Positions 34,691 through 43,800 of a stretch of DNA of 64,000 bases are shown here, piece after piece. Source of the stretch: Rathayibacter sp. SW19 (GTDB taxonomy: Bacteria; Actinomycetota; Actinomycetes; Actinomycetales; Microbacteriaceae). Both the position numbers and the translations under genes were made by a program. Location of the stretch: NCBI RefSeq assembly GCF_030866825.1, contig NZ_CP133020.1, forward strand, positions 682,001-746,000. The letters run 5' to 3'. Positions within the stretch are counted from its first letter, which is position 1. The number at the start of each line of letters is the position of its first letter. The notes beneath the pieces were generated by a model, which saw only the letters and a program-made list of their open reading frames with translations, had not been told where the DNA came from and made no database searches.

Positions 34691-35551
34691 ATGGAACTCG
34701 GTCTGCACAATGCCAACTTCACGTGGGATAGCCCCGTCGCCAGCCTCGGCACGACACTTGCTCGGACGGCGCGTGAGGCGGAGGCAGCCGGCATCGCGCG
34801 GCTGACCGTGATGGATCATCTGTGGCAGATCGGAAACTACGGCCCGCCAGAGCGCGAGATGCTGGAGGCATACACGACGCTCGGCTTTCTCGCCGCGCAT
34901 ACCGAGCGTGTGCTGTTGCACACCCTCGTCACCGGCGTCGTTTATCGTGAACCCGGGTTGCTTGCCAAACAGATCACGACCCTCGACGTTCTATCGGGCG
35001 GTCGCGCCGGATTGGGCATCGGTGCGGCTTGGAATGAAGACGAGTCGCACGGTTTGGGCCTGCCATTCCCGCCGCTCGCGGAGCGCTTCGAACGACTGGA
35101 CGAGGCAGTGCGCATCTGTCTGCAGATGTGGAGCGACGACGACGGCCCGTTCGACGGCAAACACTATCGCCTGACGCGTACGCTCAACTCACCTCAGAGC
35201 CTCAGCAAGCCGAGGCCATATCTGATGATCGGTGGCGGCGGCGAGCGCAAGACACTCAAACTCGTTGCCCAATACGCGGACGCGTGCAACATCTTCGGCG
35301 GCCCGGACGCCGCCCACAAGCTCGACGTGCTGAAGGCGCACTGCGACGCTGTCGGCCGCGACTACGACGAGATCGAAAAGACCACGAGCCTGTCGATCGA
35401 TGAGTCCACAACACGAGACAGGCTGCTGCATCAACTCGACGACCGGCGATCGCTCGGGTTCACCGTCGCGTACGTCTCGAGCAAGAATCCTGACCCGCTT
35501 GTAACGGTCGATCTGCTTGCGTCCGTCGTGCAGGAGGTCGCTGGCGAGTAA
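34691..35551 (+). CDS. LLM-class F420-dependent oxidoreductase
   Basis: 286 residues of the luciferase-like monooxygenase fold. Seen: ARTAREAEAAGIARLTVMDHLWQ, VTGVVYREPGLLAKQITTLDVLSGGRAGLGIGAAW (the conserved cofactor-binding stretch of this class) and PYLMIGGGGERKTLKLVAQYADACN. The family in actinobacteria uses deazaflavin F420 to reduce or oxidise small molecules. Substrate unknown. AGGGGCCCC precedes the ATG at about the right distance. It is convergent with the SGNH hydrolase gene 24 bases away. Confidence 0.88.
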   Translation: MELGLHNANFTWDSPVASLGTTLARTAREAEAAGIARLTVMDHLWQIGNYGPPEREMLEAYTTLGFLAAHTERVLLHTLVTGVVYREPGLLAKQITTLDVLSGGRAGLGIGAAWNEDESHGLGLPFPPLAERFERLDEAVRICLQMWSDDDGPFDGKHYRLTRTLNSPQSLSKPRPYLMIGGGGERKTLKLVAQYADACNIFGGPDAAHKLDVLKAHCDAVGRDYDEIEKTTSLSIDESTTRDRLLHQLDDRRSLGFTVAYVSSKNPDPLVTVDLLASVVQEVAGE

Positions 35552-35575
35552 TGGCCGGGCCTGCATGCTGGCAGC

Positions 35576-36328
35576 CTATGCGGCCGCCGGAAACCGTGCG
35601 ATCAGGTCGGCTACGAGCGTCGGCTCGAAGGCGGCCGCCCATACGCGGTAGCCGCGATCGTTCGGGTGGAAGGCATCCTGAGCGAATTGCGTCAGCATGC
35701 CAACCAAGCCCTGCCGCGCAATCGTCGAGTGCAGAGGAACGACGGTCAGTTTTCGCTCCGCGGCGACCCGGCGCAGGATGCCGTTGGCCACGGCGACCTT
35801 GCGTTCGTTGTGCGGCAGGTAGAAGCACGGCAGATCCGCGACGATCGCGTGCGAGGGCAGCGCGGCGAAGATCTGGCGCAGGCCGTCTTCGAACGTCACG
35901 GGATCGAACCTGCCGATATCGTTGGCGCCGATCGAGACAGTGACGACATCGGGCGACAGGGTGCGAAATCGCGGCAGCTGCTCAGAAACCGCGAGCCCGA
36001 CGGTCGCGCCCGACACGCTCAAGTTGACCACCTGCACCGTGCGACCAGTGACCCCGCGGATGTCGTCGGCAAGCCTCCCGACATATCCTCGCGGCGGTGC
36101 GCTCGCGCCGATGCCTTGTGCTGCACTGTCGCCGATCGCAACGTAGAGCAACTCACCGGGAAGTTTCGCGGTGTCGCGCCACCATTTCGAGTGCACAGGC
36201 AGCGTGGCGTTCAGCGTCACCGCGCCCGCAGCCATCCGGCGTCGGAATCGGCGGACGCCGACGACCCCGGCGGTGGCGACAGCGGCGACGGCGGCCGTTG
36301 ATCCGATGAGAAGCTTGCTGTTGCTCAC
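35576..36328 (-). CDS. SGNH/GDSL hydrolase, membrane-anchored or secreted
   Basis: 250 residues. An N-terminal hydrophobic segment (about 5-24) followed by RRFRRR may be an uncleaved anchor. The SGNH blocks are present: Ser in VAIGDSAAQGIG, Gly in VNLSVSGATV, Asn in SIGANDIGRF, and Asp and His in DAFHPNDRGY. Family members are esterases or lipases acting on lipids, polysaccharide acetyl groups and the like. It is divergent from the MFS exporter gene, sharing a 97-base intergenic region that contains an operator-like palindrome. Confidence 0.88.
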   Translation of the reverse strand: MSNSKLLIGSTAAVAAVATAGVVGVRRFRRRMAAGAVTLNATLPVHSKWWRDTAKLPGELLYVAIGDSAAQGIGASAPPRGYVGRLADDIRGVTGRTVQVVNLSVSGATVGLAVSEQLPRFRTLSPDVVTVSIGANDIGRFDPVTFEDGLRQIFAALPSHAIVADLPCFYLPHNERKVAVANGILRRVAAERKLTVVPLHSTIARQGLVGMLTQFAQDAFHPNDRGYRVWAAAFEPTLVADLIARFPAAA

Positions 36329-36362
36329 ACCGAAACGCTACTTCACAGCCTCGGCAGGCACG

Positions 36363-36391
36363 TAATATAGTTAGCACACGTCAACTAACTA
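36363..36391. promoter_or_regulatory. Promoter with MarR-type operator upstream of the MFS exporter
   Basis: A TAATAT -10-like hexamer (36363-36368) abuts a palindrome with perfect 7-bp arms TAGTTAG (36368-36374) and CTAACTA (36385-36391) around a 10-base spacer. The symmetry and overlap with the start region suit repression by the MarR protein encoded at 38326. Confidence 0.6.
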
Positions 36392-36425
36392 AACTTTGCC
36401 GCGTCGCCGGCAGAAGAAGGCGGTT

Positions 36426-38348
36426 ATGACCGAAGCCAGCACTCTGGCGCCCAGAAGCCAACGTCGTCGGGATCGCGTCGCACGGGATATCGCGAGCCCG
36501 CACTACAAGTGGATCGTGCTGTCGAACACAACGCTCGGTGTGCTGATGGCGTCAATCAACTCATCGATCCTGCTGATCGCCCTGCCAGACATCTTCCGGG
36601 GCATCGGCATCAACCCGCTGGAGCCGGGCAACACGAGCCTGCTGCTGTGGTTGATCATGGGCTACATGGTCGTGACCGCCGTGCTGGTCGTCAGCTTCGG
36701 CCGACTCGGCGACATGTACGGGCGCGTCAAGATGTACAACGCCGGGTTCGCGATTTTCACGATCTTCTCGCTGCTACTGACAATCACCTGGATGACCGGC
36801 ACGGCCGGCGCGCTGTGGCTGATCATCATGCGCATCCTGCAGGGCGTGGGCGGCGCGATGCTCTTCGCCAACTCGAACGCCATCATCACAGACGCCTTTC
36901 CGATCAACCAGCGCGGGCTCGGCCTCGGCCTCAACCAGGTCGCCGGCATCGCCGGATCTTTCATCGGCCTGATCATCGGCGGGCTGCTCGGCCCGCTCGA
37001 CTGGCGGCTTGTCTTCCTCGTGTCCGTGCCGGTCGGGCTCTTCGGCACGGTATGGGCGTATCTGAAGCTGCATGACACCGGCACCAGGCATCATGCCGAG
37101 ATGGACTGGTGGGGCAACGCGACGTTCGCAGTCGGCTTGATCGCCGTGCTGGTCGGAATCACCTACGGCATTCAGCCGTATGGCGGCGACACAATGGGCT
37201 GGACGAATCCGTGGGTGCTTGCCGCCCTGATCGGGGGCGGAGCCGTACTCGTCGTCTTCTGCATCATCGAGACGCAGGTTCGCGAGCCCATGTTCAAGCT
37301 CAGCCTGTTCAAGATTCGGGCGTTCACGGCCGGCAACCTCGCCAGCCTGCTCAGTGCGCTCGGCCGTGGCGGCCTGATGTTCGTTCTGATCATCTGGCTG
37401 CAGGGCATCTGGTTGCCACTGCACGGATACAGTTTCGCGTCGACGCCGTTGTGGGCCGGCATCTACATGCTTCCACTCACCGTCGGCTTCCTTGTTGCGG
37501 GCCCGGTGTCAGGGTGGCTGTCCGACCGGTTTGGCGCGCGCTCGTTTGCAACCGGCGGCATGCTGGTGGCCGCGGCGAGTTTCGTGTGGCTGCTGATGCT
37601 TCCTGTCAACTTCAACTACTGGCCGTTCGCGATCGCACTGTTGGTCAACGGCCTTGGAATGGGATTGTTCGCGGCGCCGAACCGCGCAGGCATCATGAAC
37701 AGCCTGCCGCCCACCCAACGCGGCGTCGGCGCAGGCATGAGCACCACCTTCCAGAACTCCGCCATGGTGCTGTCGATCGGCATCTTCTTCTCATTGATGA
37801 TCACCGGGCTGTCCAAGTCACTTCCGCACACGCTGTTGACGGGTCTCACCGCCCAGGGCGTGCCCGCGGATGCCGCCGCCAAAGTGGCGGGGCTCCCTCC
37901 CGTCGGCGTGCTCTTCTCATCGCTCCTCGGCTACAACCCTGTGCAGTCGCTGCTCGGCCCACAGGTGCTTTCGCACTTGCCCGCGGCCAACGCTCACTAT
38001 CTGGTGGGCCGCAGTTTCTTCCCATCACTGATCTCCGGGCCCTTCTCGGAGGGGCTTGGCGTGGCGTTCGCGTTCGCGATCGCTGCATGCGTGATTGCGG
38101 CGATTGCGTCGGCCATGCGCGGTGGCAAGTATGTGAACACCGATCACTTGACGGTCGGCCGTTCCACCGGGAGCGTGCCGAAGGTCAGCGCGCAGTCGGC
38201 TGGCGTGCAGGCGGCCGGCGTGCCCTCAGGCACCGAGCCGGATCTCACGCCGGTGATGCATTCCGCGATAAATTCGGAAGGCGATGGATCGACGATGGGG
38301 CGGCATCCGCTCGAGGGAGGCACCCGTGGCTCAGGGATCGCTGGATAG
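36426..38348 (+). CDS. MFS multidrug exporter (DHA2/EmrB-QacA type)
   Basis: 640 residues from ATG 36426, preceded by AGAAGAAGG (a TTG at 36396 is a weaker start). The protein has about 14 spans and the family markers: motif C-like region, the A motif FGRLGDMYGRVKMYN, the NSSILLIALPDI entry loop in TM1, and PNRAGIMNSLPPTQRG. DHA2 members export drugs, biocides or metabolites by proton antiport. The last about 80 residues are a hydrophilic Ser/Gly tail. The 3' end overlaps the marR-type gene by 23 bases, so they form one operon, with an operator upstream. Confidence 0.92.
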   Translation: MTEASTLAPRSQRRRDRVARDIASPHYKWIVLSNTTLGVLMASINSSILLIALPDIFRGIGINPLEPGNTSLLLWLIMGYMVVTAVLVVSFGRLGDMYGRVKMYNAGFAIFTIFSLLLTITWMTGTAGALWLIIMRILQGVGGAMLFANSNAIITDAFPINQRGLGLGLNQVAGIAGSFIGLIIGGLLGPLDWRLVFLVSVPVGLFGTVWAYLKLHDTGTRHHAEMDWWGNATFAVGLIAVLVGITYGIQPYGGDTMGWTNPWVLAALIGGGAVLVVFCIIETQVREPMFKLSLFKIRAFTAGNLASLLSALGRGGLMFVLIIWLQGIWLPLHGYSFASTPLWAGIYMLPLTVGFLVAGPVSGWLSDRFGARSFATGGMLVAAASFVWLLMLPVNFNYWPFAIALLVNGLGMGLFAAPNRAGIMNSLPPTQRGVGAGMSTTFQNSAMVLSIGIFFSLMITGLSKSLPHTLLTGLTAQGVPADAAAKVAGLPPVGVLFSSLLGYNPVQSLLGPQVLSHLPAANAHYLVGRSFFPSLISGPFSEGLGVAFAFAIAACVIAAIASAMRGGKYVNTDHLTVGRSTGSVPKVSAQSAGVQAAGVPSGTEPDLTPVMHSAINSEGDGSTMGRHPLEGGTRGSGIAG

Positions 38349-38889
38349 TCACCTAGTGATCGACGGTGCGGTGGTTGATGGCGCTGTGATTGATGGCGCT
38401 CTGGTTGATGGCGCTGTCGACGGTTCGGCGGCGGAGCTCGCCGGCGGGTTGCGTACGGCCGTCAACCGGCTGGGGTTTCATCTGCGCACGCCCGCGGCCC
38501 GCTCAGGCATCACTCCGACGCGGCTGAGCGCTCTGGTCGCTCTTCGAAAGGGCGGTCCGCAGCGGCCGGGCGACATTGCAACGTGGTTGGGCATCAGTGC
38601 CGCGAGTATGTCCCGCCTCACCGAAGCGCTCGAGGTCGGGCGCTGGGTCGCGCGCAGCCCAGACCCGAGCGACCGTCGCGCATATTTGCTCAGTCTGACC
38701 GAGCACGGGAATCAAGCGCTGGACGACCTGCGCCGCGAGGGCACCAGCCAACTGACAGCGGACATTCTGTCGCTGACGCAGCAGCAGCGCACTGCGCTTG
38801 CGGATGCCCTGCCGGTATTGATTGCCCTCGCCGATCGGCATCTGTCCGCGCTCGCTCCGACGCCGTCGGCACCCCCGGTGCCCGAGTAG
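38326..38889 (+). CDS. MarR-family transcriptional regulator
   Basis: 187 residues from GTG 38326, chosen because GGGAGG sits 7 bases upstream; the frame is open further 5'. The N-terminus (about 10-33) is an odd Val-Asp-Gly-Ala tandem repeat (VVDGAVIDGALVDGAVDG), reflecting DNA repeats of GATGGCGCT. The MarR domain follows: RPGDIATWLGISAASMSRLTEALE (recognition helix) and the wing ARSPDPSDRRAYLLSLTEHG with the conserved DxRxxxxxLT. It overlaps the exporter gene and probably represses the operon through the TAGTTAG/CTAACTA palindrome at 36368-36391. Confidence 0.9.
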   Translation: MAQGSLDSHLVIDGAVVDGAVIDGALVDGAVDGSAAELAGGLRTAVNRLGFHLRTPAARSGITPTRLSALVALRKGGPQRPGDIATWLGISAASMSRLTEALEVGRWVARSPDPSDRRAYLLSLTEHGNQALDDLRREGTSQLTADILSLTQQQRTALADALPVLIALADRHLSALAPTPSAPPVPE

Positions 38890-38965
38890 CGAGCGCCGGC
38901 ACCCCCGGTGCCCGAGTAGCGAGTGCCAGCACTCCCCGGTGGTCGAGTAGCGAGCGCCAGCGAGC
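38868..38965. repeat. 30-bp imperfect tandem repeat at the marR gene end
   Basis: Three units containing CGAGTAGCGAG (about 30-bp period) begin inside the last codons and run downstream of the stop. The third unit continues into the widespread actinobacterial word GCCAGCGAGCGTATCGAGACC (shown once). Confidence 0.75.
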
Positions 38966-39107
38966 GTATCGAGACCTGCGTCGCACGGGTCAGGAGGTCT
39001 CGCGCATGCTCGCCCTTTGGCTCCGCTCAGGGCCCGAAAGCTCACCGGCTACTCGGCCGGCGGAGTGCAATTCGCACCGCGGCCCGCACTCGCGTACGAT
39101 ATCTCCC

Positions 39108-39197
39108 GGTACCGTGTCCGAGCGGCCGAAGGTGCAACTCTCGAAAAGTTGTGTGGGTGAGAGCCCACCGTGGGTTCAAATCCCACCGGTACCGCCA
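39108..39197 (+). tRNA. tRNA-Ser (anticodon CGA)
   Basis: Acceptor GGTACCG pairs with CGGTACC (39187-39193), then discriminator G and encoded CCA (39195-39197). The anticodon stem-loop is CAACT-CTCGAAA-AGTTG, giving anticodon CGA, which reads UCG. The long variable arm (GGGTGAGAGCCC) marks class II tRNA-Ser, and the T arm is GTGGG-TTCAAAT-CCCAC. Its 3' end is the attachment site of the island that follows. Confidence 0.95.
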
Positions 39198-39201
39198 CGT
39201 G
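39172..39201 (+). repeat. attL: 30-bp repeat within the tRNA-Ser 3' end
   Basis: It runs from the T-arm GGGTTCAAATCCCACC through CCA and 4 bases beyond. It is identical over all 30 bases to 46058-46087. Flanks outside the repeat differ, as expected for attachment sites. Confidence 0.9.
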
Positions 39202-39204
39202 AAC

Positions 39205-39246
39205 GCCCCGCGATCCCTGCAAAACAAAGGGAATCCGGGGCATTTT
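39205..39246 (+). terminator. Rho-independent terminator after tRNA-Ser
   Basis: Stem GCCCCGCGATCCCT with AGGGAATCCGGGGC (one mismatch) and an A-rich loop, followed by ATTTTT. It lies inside the island just past attL. Confidence 0.88.
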
Positions 39247-39267
39247 TCATGTCGGCGCTGAGCCGTC

Positions 39268-39287
39268 TGACTACATTGTGACTACAT
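39268..39287 (+). repeat. Paired TGACTACAT repeats, left end (putative integrase arm sites)
   Basis: TGACTACAT at 39268-39276 and 39279-39287, 11 bases apart. The same pair, in the same orientation and spacing, is at 45936-45955 near the other end. Confidence 0.6.
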
Positions 39288-39382
39288 CTGATTCGGAGCC
39301 GGCCGGGTGGCCAGCTCTGAATCCGCCAAACTGTTGCGAGCCTGACTCAGGAATGGACGCAGATAGACTCGGTCGTGTTGGG

Positions 39383-40387
39383 CTAGACGGGCAGGGTCTT
39401 GTTCGACTTGGACCGATTGCATCGCCAGCAGAGCGTCTGCAGGTTCTCCTCGGTTGTCATCCCGCCCTTTGAAACGGGGACGACGTGGTCCACCTCCAGA
39501 AGGAGGTGTGGCTCGGCCGCAAGCGAGACCGAACAGAACCGACAGGTGTGATGATCGCGAGTCTTGATGAAGGTGCGGAGCTTGGCGGTCATGAGCGCAC
39601 GCTGGCCTGCAGCTGACTTGTTGAAGCGGATCTTCTGGGACATCGTACCGACGAGGATGTCGATCGTTTCGGTGTTCAGGGTGACGGTCGTCCGCTGTGA
39701 GCTATTGCCGCCTGCGCTCACGTATTCGAAGGCGTAGACAGGGTACGGAACCTTGATGGGCGAGAGCTCGACTCCGACTTGTCCCATAAACTCGTCCGAG
39801 TAATGCTTCAGGATGAACGCAGGCGGCTCGATTGATGCGGTGATTCCGGATTCGCGCTGGTGAAGGTTGTCGACGGCGTCTTCAAGTCGAGCGATGGCAT
39901 CACCGAGGTTTTCGACGTCGGCGAGGTTGGCCTCGTCCGCTTTGATCTCAAAGTACTTCATCAGGTATTTGATGGGGTCGGCGCTTGCGTTCCGAACGAC
40001 CTGCAGTGAACAGTTGTGGACGTTCGGAGCCTGGTAGCTCGCCACGTTGCGATCGCGGCGGTACTTGTGCACGCTTGTGTTCTCGAATGAGGCGAGTTGC
40101 GAGTTCGTTCCGGTTGAGGAGATCCCGAGCTGAAACTTCGCTCCTTCGCGAATCTCGGATGTGTACGCGGCAACCTCATTGTGTTCGGCGACGACCGAGG
40201 CGATCTCGGCCTTCTTCGCGAGGAACTCTTCGCTCGCGAAGTAGCGGTTCTTTCGGATGGTTCGGATGAGCCGAGGCAGCACGAACGCCAACACGACGAT
40301 CAAAGCAATCGGCACAGCGATGTACCAGAACGTGATCAGGAGGGCGATCACGACTATCACGGCCCCGATTGCCAAGAGGTATTGCAC
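39383..40387 (-). CDS. Membrane-anchored HNH endonuclease
   Basis: 334 residues from GTG 40387 (GGGGA 6 bases upstream; a TTG at 40405 is also in frame). Two adjacent N-terminal membrane spans (about 2-40: LLAIGAVIVVIALLITFWYIA in two pieces, then IALIVVLAFVL) are followed by a basic stretch (RLIRTIRKNR), a helical segment, a middle domain of about 190 residues that I do not recognise, and a C-terminal HNH domain. The nuclease has zinc cysteines CRFC and CWRC, the motif LEVDHVVPVSKGG, and the closing ENLQTLCWRCNRSKSNK. It is the first gene inside the tRNA-Ser island. A membrane-tethered nuclease in such a place suggests DNA degradation during phage entry or conjugation, which is inference. 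Confidence 0.85.
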   Translation of the reverse strand: MQYLLAIGAVIVVIALLITFWYIAVPIALIVVLAFVLPRLIRTIRKNRYFASEEFLAKKAEIASVVAEHNEVAAYTSEIREGAKFQLGISSTGTNSQLASFENTSVHKYRRDRNVASYQAPNVHNCSLQVVRNASADPIKYLMKYFEIKADEANLADVENLGDAIARLEDAVDNLHQRESGITASIEPPAFILKHYSDEFMGQVGVELSPIKVPYPVYAFEYVSAGGNSSQRTTVTLNTETIDILVGTMSQKIRFNKSAAGQRALMTAKLRTFIKTRDHHTCRFCSVSLAAEPHLLLEVDHVVPVSKGGMTTEENLQTLCWRCNRSKSNKTLPV

Positions 40388-40818
40388 AGTGTTTCCCCAT
40401 TTCAAAAGTCATCGAATGAGGAGCAGCAATTGTCCGTTTCATCGCTGCGGCGATGTTCGACTAGATCCGCCTACTCGGACCTGTCTCACTTTCGCGACTG
40501 CTTGGACCTCGACGCCGACGGCTGTTCACCGGGCTGAGGCTGCTCTCACATCTACTCTGGCCGGAGTGTGGCTTGATCTTGTAGCCCTCAATCGGGTGAG
40601 GCAGCTAGCCTGCGACATCTCTGGCTGCCCTCGTCCGAGCCGCATCAAGAGCAACAGCAACGGCATCCAAGTCGTCATCGAAGAGGTCGGCATAGGTATC
40701 GAGGGGACTTTACAACCGGCCGCGTCAGACCGTCCCGGTGCCGAATGCACGTGGTCGGTAGGCTGGGCCCAATTGACGGGCGACACGCCTCGTACAGAGG
40801 ATCACTAGGGGGGGGGTT
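40388..40818. other. Divergent intergenic region of the island (431 bp)
   Basis: It separates the HNH gene (minus) from the large NTPase gene (plus) and must hold both promoters. A TTGACG (40773-40778) with GAGGAT (40797-40802) 18 bases on is a weak candidate for the NTPase. A run of nine G at 40808-40816 directly precedes its GTG start. No convincing gene is seen; an open frame on the plus strand has no codon bias or homology that I recognise. Confidence 0.5.
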
Positions 40819-43800
40819 GTGGCAGAGAAGTCCGGGCAGCCAGCGGAAGTCTTGGGAGCAAGCCCGTACGCTACGGGTGGCGGCGGAGTTTCATTCGCCC
40901 ACCGCGTGGCAACGGTGTACTTGGCGAACCTTTTGACCAATGGGCGCCGCCCCGAAGTCTCGGATCTGCCAGTCACTCGAGTTTCGTTTCAGACTGGCCC
41001 AAGCCATCCCGTGGATGACCTGTTGATCGACAGCTCGGCTGCCGAGACCGCCGTTTCTGTTGCTATCGCTTGCAGGGCTACGCCCAACTTCGTCCCCAGC
41101 CATGAAGCGTCGGTCAAGTTGGTTAGGTCACTTCTCGACGAGATTGCAAGGTTCGACAGTGACACTCAACATGTAGCAGTCGCAACTGCCGGCTGGCAAA
41201 GCCAATGGGAAGAACTCGCCACCGTGTGCTTGGTGGCTCAGAGTCATGCCGACCCGACATCATTCCGCATGGCAATAGACGTGAAGGGCCGCTGGTCACG
41301 TCAGGTTCGCAACAGGCTGAAGCAGTTTCTAAAGATGGTCGAGAAGGCCGAGGTCGCCGAGTTGTCGGAGGACGAAGTTCTGGCACTTGGTTGGAAGTTG
41401 CTTTCGAGGTTGCACGTAATCGGATTTGCTGTCCAAGGACCAAACGCGACCGACCGAACAAACGTTGCGCTAGTGCTCGATTCGATTGCTGCAGACGGCG
41501 TCGACGGGATTACGATACGGGATCGAATCGAGGTTGAGGCCACGCGTTATGACGCGACAGGAGCGATCGTGGACCAAAACCTGCTGCGTCGAGATTTGCA
41601 CGGATTGCTGCCGACCAACCTCGGACGAAATGCGCGGGCCTGGGAAGTCCTTGCTGATCATCGGAGAGCAGCGATCTCAGCGGTTCGCACGACGATGGGC
41701 GAGTCCACCAGTGTGCTCGAGATCCCCTTCCAAGACCGGCATTCAGAACTTGGCGAACGTATTCGCGCGGTAGGCCTGGAAGGGTCTGCCCTGGTGGTGG
41801 CAGGCGAATCTGGAACGGGGAAAAGCGCTCTCGTGCTGTCCACCATTGCTGAGCTCGAATCGAAGAACCCTGGAGACTTCGAGGCACTGGTCTTAAACTT
41901 CCGAGCGTTGCCGCGTACGAGCCTCGAATTGCGGTCGGCGGTCGGTTTTTCGATTGATGACGCGCTTGAAGAGATGGCGGCGCCGATTCGAATGCTGGTC
42001 ATTGACGCCGCCGACGCTGCCCTCGAGCGATCAGAGGGTTTGCTCGTTGACCTTGGCCGGTCGGCCGCCAGCACAGGTACAGGTCTCGTAGTAGTCACGT
42101 CGGATGTCGCCGAGGAGTTCGTTCGCGATCAGGTTGCTAGAAGTACCGATACTCGGCCGTCAACCTTCACCGTACAAACCTTAGATGACGACGACATATC
42201 GAAAGTGGCGACGAAGTTTCCAAGTCTCCGCAACGTTTTGCGAGACCTCCCCACGGACTCACTGTTTCGACGACTTGTTGTGCTTGACCTGCTAGCGCGC
42301 ACTGGGCTCGAACTCAGACAGTCGATGAGCGAGTGGGAGTGTCTCGAGACAATCTGGCGGCACGTGGCCCGTGGCGAAGGGCGACCAGAAGCCGGGTCGG
42401 CGGAAGGTCGGGAGCGTGCGCTCCTCGCTGTAGCAGCCATGAATCTAGGCAGTGCGCGAGCCAGTGGCGCCCACATAAGCTTCGAGGCAGTCTCGATTGA
42501 CGCTCTTCGACGCGATCATTTGCTCGCGCCAGCTAACCCCTTCGTCGGCGAACCTCAGTTCGCACACGACGAAGTGCGTCGCTACGCGACCGCGATCTTA
42601 TTGGTCCGCTCCCCGGACGTTGCGGCCGAGTTGGAATCAGCTCACGCTCCTCGATGGGCTATGTCTGCGGCAGTGCTAGCGTGCCGTGGGGCGCTGGACC
42701 GTTCGCCGCGAGAAATAGCGCCGATCGAGTTTGTCACCGCGCTCACCCGATTCAGGGACCTTGGCGCTAAGCACGGCGCACGTTGGGCCGATGTCCCAAT
42801 TGAAGCCGTGCTTGGATCCACATCGACCTATGAATGTTTGAACACTGCCGTGAGAGGTACAGACCCAGTTCTTGCCATGAGCGACCTGGTGCGAGTGGTT
42901 CAACAACGGCACACCATTGGCGGCCTGGTTAATCAGGTCGTCGCTGCGCCCGTAGTTGAGTTGCTTCTGCAGGCGGATGAACCCTGGGCAGGACCGAAAG
43001 ACTCTTTTGAATTGCTCACTAGTTGGCTGCGAGCCTTGGTTATGACGGGCGCACCGTCCGGCAATCGGCTGCGGATCATGCTCAGGGATCGATTGCTCCG
43101 TTTCTGGGACTCGTTCCCCGCCGATGTTGACGACACGTCCGGCGCCCCGGCCCAGCGGCCACAGCAGCATCGCCGACTCGACTACCACGTCACACGAGAG
43201 GAGTTCGTGGAGACGCTAGCGTTGCTCGGGCCGGACATCGATGCCGCCGTCGAGAACGCACTAAGGCTCATTTGCGAGCGCGCTCCGGCGTTTCTGGCAC
43301 CCGCAGCCGATTCACCGTTCAGCGCGCGGGCACTCATATTGCGCGACCCCGAGTTGCTAGCGGACATGATTGAGGCGTATTACATCGACACCGATGCCGA
43401 CAGGTGGGGCCCAGATGACGGAGTGCGTAGTCACCAGGGACGCTGGACTTTTATCGGCCCGCCATTTTCCGCGTTCTGGTTCGGTGGATTCTGGCCACTT
43501 TTCCAGAACGCGCCGTACAAGACGTCCGTTCGAGTGCTGAACAACATCCTGAATCACGGCGCAAAGTTTCGAGTCGAGACATTGAGCAAACTTCGTCGCC
43601 CAAGCGCGTTCGCGGCACCAATTGAGCCGGCCGATTTCAAACCCGAGCCCGATGGGCTTCTGCTTGATCTGGACGGCACCCCGAGGCTTTACACGGGAGA
43701 TAGCCACGTCTGGAGTTGGTACAGGGGCACGTCCGTCGGGCCAGAGGCAGCTACTTCCGCCCTCTTGGCGATGCAGCGCACTGTGGACCGCTGGCTTGAC

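Noticed and set aside
40257..40808. 183-codon plus-strand frame in the island between the HNH and NTPase genes
   Set aside because: The first part is antisense to the HNH gene. The remainder has no codon bias or motif and covers the probable promoters.
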